DNA from: Blautia luti
GTDB lineage: Bacteria; Bacillota; Clostridia; Lachnospirales; Lachnospiraceae
NCBI RefSeq assembly: GCF_013304735.1
Contig: NZ_JAAITI010000011.1
Span: 1 to 64,000, forward strand
Length of the DNA: 64,000 nucleotides
Reading direction: 5' to 3'
Each line of letters begins with the position of its first letter. The stretch's first letter is position 1. The notes beneath the pieces are model-generated. The model was not told the origin of the DNA, made no database searches, and was given only the letters and a program-made list of their open reading frames with translations. Positions 57,776-64,000 of this stretch are shown in pieces. Made by a program: the position numbers and the translations under genes.

Positions 57776-58526
57776 CCATTGTGGTTTTTAGAATAAAGAT
57801 ATCCGTCAGTACATCACCGGTTTCCAGAGAATGGTTGGCGTTTTGGGTGAGAAAGAGAGGTACATCTTTCTGCGCTGCCAGTTCCCGGATGGAATTGGTT
57901 TCGGCCCAGGGATCTGCGGTGCCGTGGAAGGCGATGCTTCCGGCAAGTGGGAAGGAAAAGGTCTCTGCAAGAGGCGTAAACAGGATGCTTTTTACAGTCA
58001 GATCGTGTCGGGAAGCATAGGCTGAGGAGATGACTGTACCAATGCTTTTGGAAATAAACAGAATGCTGCCATAGGAATTCCAGTCGATGCTGCCTAAGGA
58101 GCGTTCTGTTTGTTCCAGGGCAAGGTCAAAGGCCTGTTTCATTTTCTCCGGATCACCTTTGACATTTTCTGGAAGGGAACCGTAAGATACGGTCCGGATC
58201 TGATAACCGTGCTTCTTGGCAAGACGGCCTGCATAGTACAGAAGTGGTTTATCGGCAGTGTATCCGATGCCTGGAAAAATGACGGCTAATTTCGGGGCAT
58301 TTTTATCTGCTTCGGGTATATGTGCAGAAGTTTTTGCGTAGAGCATCTGCAGATGGATTTTTTCCTGAAGCTCTCTTAAAGTAATAGAGATCGTGCAGGA
58401 GTCAGATGGAAGGTAATCGTAATCGGTAATAAGGTTGTCTTCTTCCATGGCATAAACCATGTGTGAGGAACCCATAAGTTCCATATCTTCTTCAATATCA
58501 GAAAGTAATTCTTCGTATGATTTCAT
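57753..58526 (-). CDS. alpha/beta-hydrolase-fold protein
   Basis: A 257-residue cytosolic protein. KLAVIFPGIGYTADKPLLYY carries the oxyanion-type strand, FISKSIGTVISSAYA the nucleophile elbow (Ser in SKSIGT), and AFHGTADPWAE and TQNANHSLE supply the Asp and His. Residues 1-90 form an acidic N-terminal extension not usual in the core family. The ATG at 58526 has AAGGAGA upstream; an earlier start lacks one. Substrate unknown (ester or thioester). Confidence 0.8.
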   Translation of the reverse strand: MKSYEELLSDIEEDMELMGSSHMVYAMEEDNLITDYDYLPSDSCTISITLRELQEKIHLQMLYAKTSAHIPEADKNAPKLAVIFPGIGYTADKPLLYYAGRLAKKHGYQIRTVSYGSLPENVKGDPEKMKQAFDLALEQTERSLGSIDWNSYGSILFISKSIGTVISSAYASRHDLTVKSILFTPLAETFSFPLAGSIAFHGTADPWAETNSIRELAAQKDVPLFLTQNANHSLETGDVLTDIFILKTTMERVQRFI

Positions 58527-58661
58527 TTTCTTTTTCTCCTTATATGAAGTTTTTTCAACATATAAATCGTTTATTTTTACAGATGGTCCTATTATAATGG
58601 ATTTATTGCAAGACAACAAGGGTTTCACACCAGTGAACAGAACTGGAGAAAAGGAGAAAAT

Positions 58662-58877
58662 ATGTTGACGTTGTTATTTATCATATGTATGTTTGGAGTT
58701 TTTGGAAAATTATTTTGCTTCGGCGTAAAAGCAGCCTGGGGAATCTCAAAATTCGTATTGACAATTGTGTTCCTGCCGTTGATCCTGCTTGTAATGGTGG
58801 CAGGAGGACTGATCTCCATAGCATTGCCGGTACTTCTTGTTATTGGAGTTGTCGGACTGATCGCATCGAAAGCATAA
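58662..58877 (+). CDS. small hydrophobic membrane protein
   Basis: A 71-residue protein almost entirely of membrane helices (about residues 2-20, 28-50, 52-68), with GVKAAWGISKFVLTIVFLPL between. An AAAGGAG site lies before the ATG and a good terminator follows. Proteins of this kind are common in Lachnospiraceae; the function is unknown. It faces away from the hydrolase gene. Confidence 0.75.
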   Translation: MLTLLFIICMFGVFGKLFCFGVKAAWGISKFVLTIVFLPLILLVMVAGGLISIALPVLLVIGVVGLIASKA

Positions 58878-58889
58878 GCAGAGAAAAAG

Positions 58890-58924
58890 CAGTTAACCTG
58901 TAAAAACGGGTTAGCTGTTTTTTT
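58890..58924 (+). terminator. terminator of the small membrane protein gene
   Basis: CAGTTAACC pairs with GGTTAGCTG (9 bp, one G-T pair), followed by seven T. Confidence 0.85.
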
Positions 58925-59059
58925 ATGAAAAAATGGATGCTTTTGGGACAAAAATCCTGTTGCACAACCATGAGAGATACAATTATAATAAAACCTTATA
59001 GGGCAGCAAAATATACCGCAGGTTTCCCAAACCATAAAGATCAACAGATTGGAGAATAT

Positions 59060-59761
59060 ATGAGATTAAGAAGTCAATCCGCACGGACTTTATTATACGA
59101 AGAAGTAGTAGAAGAACTTTACAGGCTGATCGACGAGAAGCATATCCAGCCAGGAGGAAAGCTTCCGCCGGAGAGAGAACTGATCGAACAGTTGAAAGTC
59201 AGCCGGAATGTTCTGCGAGAAGCTTTTCACGTTCTGGAAACCAGAGGCGTGATCGTTTCCCACCAGGGAAAAGGAAGATTCTTAAGAGAACAGCCAGGCC
59301 ATGGCTCAGAGAAACGTACAGAAAGTCTCAGCAAAAATCTGGAACGTTATTCCATGCTGGAAGCGTATGAAGTACGTCAGGTTCTGGAAGTAAAAGGTGT
59401 AGAGCTGATCATCCGCAACGCTTCAGAAGAGGATATTGATGATCTGGAAAAAGCCTACAAAAAAGTGGAACACACCTACGAAACAACCGGAACTACAACC
59501 GGAGAATTTGAATTGCACAAACTCTATGCAGAAAAAACAGGCAGCATGTTTATGACCCAGACCCTGGAGCTGGTGCTGAATGCCATTCTGGATATGATGT
59601 ACGGGCAGTTTTATGACGTGCTGGAAGCTACATCGGAGAAGCAGGAGCTGGAATCCCACCGACAGATCATCGACGCGATCCGCAGGCGGGATACCGAGGC
59701 AGCACAGAGACTGATGCATGAGCATCTTCAGGTTACGATGGATATGCTGAAAGAAAATTGA
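59060..59761 (+). CDS. FadR-type GntR regulator with FCD domain
   Basis: A 233-residue regulator. Winged HTH at residues 12-78 (YEEVVEELYRLIDEKHIQPG, GKLPPERELIEQLKVSRNVL, REAFHVLETRGVI) and a C-terminal all-helical FCD domain (metal/carboxylate-binding) with ELHKLYAEKTGSMFM and ESHRQIIDAIRRRDTEAAQR, supplying the usual His/Asp ligands. GGAG precedes the ATG at 59060. It heads the deacetylase-symporter-racemase operon and is probably its repressor, lifted by a carboxylate or amino-acid-like ligand. Confidence 0.92.
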   Translation: MRLRSQSARTLLYEEVVEELYRLIDEKHIQPGGKLPPERELIEQLKVSRNVLREAFHVLETRGVIVSHQGKGRFLREQPGHGSEKRTESLSKNLERYSMLEAYEVRQVLEVKGVELIIRNASEEDIDDLEKAYKKVEHTYETTGTTTGEFELHKLYAEKTGSMFMTQTLELVLNAILDMMYGQFYDVLEATSEKQELESHRQIIDAIRRRDTEAAQRLMHEHLQVTMDMLKEN

Positions 59762-59812
59762 TTAAATATGCATTCAGGCAAAGCTGAAAAATAATTAAAA
59801 ATTAAAAAACCG

Positions 59813-59871
59813 TTGACGAAAAGCACCTTCGGGTGCTATTCTTTATAAACAAGTGGGTGACCAAGTGAACA
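59813..59871 (+). promoter_or_regulatory. promoter and candidate GntR operator of the catabolic operon
   Basis: TTGACG (59813-59818) and TATTCT (59837-59842) are 18 bases apart. The spacer holds a hairpin AGCACC-TTCG-GGTGCT, which could also end the regulator transcript. GGTGACC (59856-59862) flanked by AAGTG on both sides is a candidate FadR-type site. Confidence 0.5.
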
Positions 59872-59946
59872 AATATTAATTCAAAAAGAATGAATATGTA
59901 TTCAGACGATAATTCACAATCCAGAAAGAACAGAAAGGAATACACA

Positions 59947-60804
59947 ATGGGAAATTTGAAATGGCCGGAAGGTAAAAAATGTGCGGTAATGTTTACCTTC
60001 GACGTAGACGGAGATACCACCTGGGAAAACGGAAACCGTGGACTTCCAAATGGTGAGAAATACATCAAATCCTTATCCGTAGGCCAGTACGGACCGAAGC
60101 GTTGCGTGGACCGTATCCTGGATATGCTGGAGAGTTACGGTGTAAAAGCTACATTTTTTGTACCGGGATTAACAGCAGAGCGTTATCCGGAAGTGATCAC
60201 GAGGATCGCAGAGGCAGGACATGAGATCGGACATCATGGATACGCACATGAGAGATTTGCGGGAAAAACAACAGAAGAACAGATTGAGATCATTGAGAAA
60301 ACACAGAGGATTTTTAAAGATCTCATTGGTCACGAAGTAACAGGATTCCGTACACCATCCGGTGACTGGGCAAAGATCACACCACAGCTTCTGTACGAGA
60401 GAGGTTTTCGCTATTCAAGCTCCATGCGTGGGGATGACAGACCATACCGGACTGTGATAAACGGTGAAAAAACTGATTTTATCGAAATCCCGACGAAATG
60501 GGAAGTAGATGATTACGTGGCCATGGCCTATAATATGTATCCGGCAGAACCGGCAGGCCAGGATCGAATTTCCAGTTATCGCCTGGTAGAAGATAATTTC
60601 ATGAGAGAATTTCGCGGACACTATAGAGAGGGACTTTGTATTTCCTACATGAGCCATCCGCAGGTGATCGGATCTCCTGGAAGGATCCAGATCCTGAAAC
60701 ATATGCTGGAGCAGATCACATCCAAAGAGGATGTCTGGGTAGCAACCGGAACAGAAGTTTCAGACTGGTATCGAAGCCATTCAGAAGAACAGGAGGAAAA
60801 ATAA
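59947..60804 (+). CDS. NodB-fold (polysaccharide deacetylase family) amidohydrolase
   Basis: A 285-residue cytosolic protein of the PuuE/cyclic-imide-hydrolase-like branch of the NodB family. Metal ligands are present: FTFDVDGDTTW (Asp pair) and EIGHHGYAHERF (His pair). GFRTPSGDW and a final SYMSHPQVIG complete the site. It lacks a signal peptide, so it acts on a small imported amide or imide rather than on the wall. The ATG at 59947 follows AAAGGA. A paralogue follows at once. Confidence 0.88.
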   Translation: MGNLKWPEGKKCAVMFTFDVDGDTTWENGNRGLPNGEKYIKSLSVGQYGPKRCVDRILDMLESYGVKATFFVPGLTAERYPEVITRIAEAGHEIGHHGYAHERFAGKTTEEQIEIIEKTQRIFKDLIGHEVTGFRTPSGDWAKITPQLLYERGFRYSSSMRGDDRPYRTVINGEKTDFIEIPTKWEVDDYVAMAYNMYPAEPAGQDRISSYRLVEDNFMREFRGHYREGLCISYMSHPQVIGSPGRIQILKHMLEQITSKEDVWVATGTEVSDWYRSHSEEQEEK

Positions 60805-60806
60805 GG

Positions 60807-61646
60807 ATGAAACTGGAAAGACCAAAGTGGCCGGAAAACAAAAAATGCAGCGCCATGATCACCATCAACCTGAATGCGGAACTGTTCTGGCTGCAGTTAG
60901 ATCCGACCTGCAAAGATATGCCAAAGACTCTTTCTCTTGGCCAGTATGGAATGACAAGAGGTGTGGACCGTATCCTGGAAGTTCTGGAAGAACGTGGAAT
61001 CCGCGCAACATTTTTTACTCCGGGATGGGTAGCGGAGCAGTATCCGGATAAGCTGAAAGCCATTGTGGAAAAAGGCCACGAAATTGCGGCGCTGGGATAT
61101 CACCATGAACATATGGCACTGTTATCCGAAGAAGAGCAGGAAAGCGCCATCAAAAAAGGAATCCAGGCCATCGAAAAAGTATGTGGCGTTACACCGAAGG
61201 GATTCCGTTCCCCGGAAGGCGAGCTGACACTGGACACTTTACGGATCGCAAAGAAAAACGGGCTGGTGTATTCCAGCAATCTCTGCGATGACGACAGACC
61301 ATACTGGAAAGACCTGGGAGAGGATAAGATCCTGGAGATTCCTATTCACTGGGTTAATTATGATCTTCCGTATTTTGCATTCAACTATCATCCGGCATTT
61401 CCGGCAGGACAGGGCAGGATCGCGAATTATACAGGAGTTCTGAATAACTGGAAAGATGAATTTTTCGGATGTCATGAATATGGCCTCTGCTATGTTCTGC
61501 AGCTGGATCCGGCAGCCATCGGTGCACCGGGCAGGATCGGACTTCTGGAAGAACTTCTGGATTATATTGAAACTTTTGATGGTGTATGGTGGACAACCGG
61601 TGAGGAAATGTATGAATACTGTCTGAAAAGCAGTCAGGATCGGTAA
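60807..61646 (+). CDS. second NodB-fold protein, metal site degenerate
   Basis: A 279-residue paralogue of the preceding protein, starting MKLERPKWPENKKCSAMITI. The Asp motif reads TINLNAELFWLQ instead of TFDVDGD, and the first His of the pair is lost (EIAALGYHHEHM against EIGHHGYAHERF). GFRSPEGELT is kept in form. It may be a catalytically changed or inactive partner, perhaps in a heteromer with the first protein. The ATG lies three bases after the first stop. Confidence 0.85.
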   Translation: MKLERPKWPENKKCSAMITINLNAELFWLQLDPTCKDMPKTLSLGQYGMTRGVDRILEVLEERGIRATFFTPGWVAEQYPDKLKAIVEKGHEIAALGYHHEHMALLSEEEQESAIKKGIQAIEKVCGVTPKGFRSPEGELTLDTLRIAKKNGLVYSSNLCDDDRPYWKDLGEDKILEIPIHWVNYDLPYFAFNYHPAFPAGQGRIANYTGVLNNWKDEFFGCHEYGLCYVLQLDPAAIGAPGRIGLLEELLDYIETFDGVWWTTGEEMYEYCLKSSQDR

Positions 61647-61685
61647 GAGGGCATACATATAACGGGAAAAGAAGGGAGAGCATTC

Positions 61686-63239
61686 ATGGCTCATATATTT
61701 GAACTGGTAAATCAGCTTTTTGCACAGGTAGTTCCGGTGGCGGATTTTCTCTGGGACTTTCCGACAAACATTGATGCGTACGCAAACATTCCGATCCTGG
61801 GGCAGCTGTCTATTGCATTTCTGCTTCTTCTTGGCGGAAGTTTGTATTTTACTTTACGGTTTGGTTTTGTGCAGGTAAAAGAATTCAAGACAGGAATCCG
61901 TCTTCTGACTTCCAAACAGCAGGCAAAGGTTGGAACTTCCCAGCTGGCAGCTTTTCTGGTCAGTATGGGCGGCCGTGTCGGTGCCGGAAATATTGTCGGC
62001 GTAACCGGAGCGGTAACTATTGGAGGACCGGGAGCGATCTTCTGGATGTGGGTTTCCGCATTCCTGGGGATGGCAACCTCTTTCTGTGAGGCAACACTGG
62101 CACAGATCTTCAAAGAGAGAAAAGGCAACGAATACGTAGGCGGTTTTACCTTCTATATCCAGAAGATCTGGAAAAACAAAGCATGGATCGGTGCCGCAAT
62201 GTGTATCATGTATCTGATCTACAACATGCTGAGTATTCCGGTACATACCTTCCATGTATTTACAGCAGTAAGCTCCATTGCAGATGAAGTAACTGGAAAA
62301 ACAACGCAGGTAACAGATCCGCTGTATTATGTCATTGCTATTGCGATCATCGTGATTATCGCTGTGATTACTTTTGGTGGAATTAAAAGCGTAACAAAAT
62401 TTTCCGATGCGGTTGTACCGGTTATGGCAGGTTTATATGTTTTAATCGTGCTGGTACTGATTGTTCTGAATATTGGAAAAGTACCGGGATTTTTTGCAGC
62501 TGTATTTGTGGGAGCATTTAAACCAAGCGCTATTTTCGGCGGAGCATTTGGTGTGGCTATGGCGCAGGGACTGAAACGAGGACTTTTATCCAATGAGGCT
62601 GGTATGGGTACCGCGACACAGGCTTCCTCTATTGCAGATGCCAATCATCCATGCGAGCAGGGATTCATTCAGTCCATCGGTGTATTTGTAGATACGATCG
62701 TGATCTGTTCCCTGGCTGGTTTTGTGGTAACTGCAGGTGCCATCTGGAATAATCCGTCTATTGACTGGGATGTGATGAAAGCCAACAAGATCGGAACTTT
62801 CCTGACTTCAGTCAAGGAACTGGTACCAGGTGACGGAATCCTGGATGTGATCGTATTTATCATCGTGGTTGTTGCATTTGGATTGTTTGCGTTTACAACA
62901 CTTCTCTGTGACCTGACTTACACAGAGATTGCGGCAAACAAGATTTCCAAGAATAAGAAATTTATCTACTTTACAAGATGCCTTGGCGCGCTGATCTTTG
63001 TTCCTCTTGGAACTCTGACTGTACTGTCCGGACTTCAGCTGGATAACCTGTGGTATGTATCTGACCTGATCAATGTAATTTTGATCTTCGTGAACATCCC
63101 TACACTTCTGGTTGGAAGAAAACTGGTTACCAAAGCATACGAAAATTACAAGAAAAATCCAGGCAAGCGTTTTATTGCGTCCGAGATTGGTGTAGAATCG
63201 GATGTATGGACTATTGAAGCAGCAAAAGAAAGCAGGTAA
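61686..63239 (+). CDS. AGCS-family sodium:amino-acid symporter
   Basis: A 517-residue transporter with about eleven membrane segments. AGCS signatures are GGRVGAGNIVGVTGAVTIGG, AIFWMWVSAFLGMATSFCEA and LKRGLLSNEAGMGTATQASS. The family imports alanine or glycine (or related) with Na+. It is placed between the NodB-fold pair and the racemase. It probably imports the substrate or the amino acid product of the operon. Confidence 0.93.
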   Translation: MAHIFELVNQLFAQVVPVADFLWDFPTNIDAYANIPILGQLSIAFLLLLGGSLYFTLRFGFVQVKEFKTGIRLLTSKQQAKVGTSQLAAFLVSMGGRVGAGNIVGVTGAVTIGGPGAIFWMWVSAFLGMATSFCEATLAQIFKERKGNEYVGGFTFYIQKIWKNKAWIGAAMCIMYLIYNMLSIPVHTFHVFTAVSSIADEVTGKTTQVTDPLYYVIAIAIIVIIAVITFGGIKSVTKFSDAVVPVMAGLYVLIVLVLIVLNIGKVPGFFAAVFVGAFKPSAIFGGAFGVAMAQGLKRGLLSNEAGMGTATQASSIADANHPCEQGFIQSIGVFVDTIVICSLAGFVVTAGAIWNNPSIDWDVMKANKIGTFLTSVKELVPGDGILDVIVFIIVVVAFGLFAFTTLLCDLTYTEIAANKISKNKKFIYFTRCLGALIFVPLGTLTVLSGLQLDNLWYVSDLINVILIFVNIPTLLVGRKLVTKAYENYKKNPGKRFIASEIGVESDVWTIEAAKESR

Positions 63240-63242
63240 AAA

Positions 63243-63962
63243 ATGAAAATAAAAGTGATCATGTCGGACAAGGCCATGAGCCGGGAAACCATGGATGCAA
63301 GGGAGCGTATGCTGAAAGCGGCACTTTCTTCCGATGCGGAAGTTTCTGTGGACTGTATCAAAAAAGGCCCGGATGAACTGGACTGTAATACAGACGAAGC
63401 TTTTGCGGCAGCGGAAATGGTGAAGGAGAGTATCCGTGCGGAAAAAGAAGGATACGATGCCATTGTGATCTACTGTTTCAGCGATGTGGGGATTGATGCC
63501 ATCCGTGAAAATGTAAGAATTCCGGTGATTGGTCCCGGAGAAACCAGCCTGGCTGCGGCAAGTATGATCTGTAACCGTTTTACGGTGCTGACTTCGGAGA
63601 GTATCAATATTCCGAGAACCTACCGTCGTCTGATGCGAAACGGCATTGCCAGAGAAAAGATGGCAGCAGTCCGGGCACTGGATATTCCGATCGGAGAACT
63701 GCGCACCAATCCGGAGGCTACAGAAAAATATCTGAAAGCTGTCTGCAAAAAAGCAGTGGAGGAAGATCATTCCGACGGGATCATCTTAGGTTGTCTTGGA
63801 ATGGCAGGATATGGAGAAAAGCTGGAAAAGGAACTTCCGGTGAAGATCATTGATCCGGCATTTCTGGCGGTTGCGTATGCGGAATTATGTGTAAGAGTTG
63901 GAATGCGGCACATTCCGGCAGTTTATCCGGTTTTTACAAACAGCAGCAATGTAGAATTATAA
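63243..63962 (+). CDS. Asp/Glu/hydantoin racemase family protein
   Basis: A 239-residue enzyme. The two catalytic-type cysteines are in VIYCFSDVGIDA and ILGCLGMAGYG, with the intervening GPGETSLAAASMICNRFTVL loop typical of hydantoin/Asp/Glu racemases. It ends the visible operon, three bases after the symporter stop. Together with two amidohydrolase-like proteins and an amino-acid symporter it suggests use of a chiral amino-acid derivative. It is complete; the window ends 38 bases later. Confidence 0.9.
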   Translation: MKIKVIMSDKAMSRETMDARERMLKAALSSDAEVSVDCIKKGPDELDCNTDEAFAAAEMVKESIRAEKEGYDAIVIYCFSDVGIDAIRENVRIPVIGPGETSLAAASMICNRFTVLTSESINIPRTYRRLMRNGIAREKMAAVRALDIPIGELRTNPEATEKYLKAVCKKAVEEDHSDGIILGCLGMAGYGEKLEKELPVKIIDPAFLAVAYAELCVRVGMRHIPAVYPVFTNSSNVEL

Positions 63963-64000
63963 ACTGAAAAACAACAGAGCAGAAACACTTTCCGGATTGG

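Noticed and set aside
62808-63770. 320-codon open frame antisense to the symporter and racemase genes
   Set aside because: Cys/His/Phe-rich composition typical of an antisense shadow; both + strand genes are clearly conserved families.
1-64000. CRISPR arrays, tRNA or rRNA genes
   Set aside because: No regularly spaced repeats, cloverleaf-like segments or rRNA signatures were seen on either strand by eye.

Overview
The window looks like the genome of a low-to-mid-GC, anaerobic, gut-type Firmicute of the Lachnospiraceae kind (Blautia/Ruminococcus/Dorea-like). I infer this from the character of the proteins: a Tn1549/CTn-type conjugation module with its usual accessory families, a sortase-B pilus, DUF1847, DUF3786 and DUF3841 proteins, and GGAGG-type ribosome binding sites throughout. 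No rRNA, tRNA or CRISPR array was seen. The species is not determined.

Bases 1-15,200 are the transfer module of an integrative conjugative element (ICE), all on the + strand: Maff2-like pilin tail, TrbL/VirB6-like channel protein, PrgI, VirB4 ATPase, a 3D + NlpC/P60 cell-wall hydrolase, DUF4315, DUF4366, topoisomerase III, DUF5688, a JAB/ArdC/ImmA-like polyprotein, a TTRAP-like small protein and a YodL/DUF4316 protein. Bases 15,700-29,360 are cargo: an XRE regulator, a PucR-type regulator behind a perfect promoter whose spacer contains nine G (a likely phase-variable switch), then a sortase-dependent pilus locus. That locus has a signal-peptidase-like SipA lacking its catalytic lysine, a major pilin, a class B sortase, a minor pilin, an Rrf2/HD-GYP fusion regulator and a 2,039-residue tip adhesin with four tandem domains of a type I do not recognise. 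Bases 29,386-36,072 are the mobilisation and integration end: a relaxase remnant, a minus-strand operon (MobC-like, relaxase, DUF1599-like, ThyX, dUTPase, XRE), a probable oriT region, a DUF6462 protein, a ribbon-helix-helix protein and a Tn916-type tyrosine integrase.

The ICE end abuts the C-terminal, tRNA-binding part of methionyl-tRNA synthetase (to 36,755). A second, diverged metG 3' tip lies at 52,051-52,152. Both contain the same 17-bp core with a dyad, so 36.7-52.1 kb looks like a separately acquired island. It holds pseudogenes (MATE, RelE-like toxin), a lone antitoxin and the most interesting object in the window: an AT-rich, tightly spaced operon of a small XRE regulator, a NurA-family nuclease, a HerA-family ATPase, an Hsp90-like GHKL ATPase and a B12-binding radical SAM enzyme. 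I infer a defence or DNA-processing role and know no named system with this composition. The island continues with DUF3841, SGNH hydrolase, a complete IS66-family element, DUF1847, a membrane MerR regulator, an XRE regulator and a decapitated S24 repressor.

From 52.4 kb to the end the content becomes more chromosomal: DUF6462 remnants, a DUF3786-TetR pair with a clear operator, a GntR-ABC transporter operon with a perfect 16-bp inverted repeat around its promoter, a MATE transporter, an alpha/beta hydrolase, and a catabolic operon (FCD-type GntR, two NodB-fold deacetylases, AGCS symporter, Asp/Glu/hydantoin racemase) that probably imports and breaks down an amino-acid-derived cyclic or amide compound.
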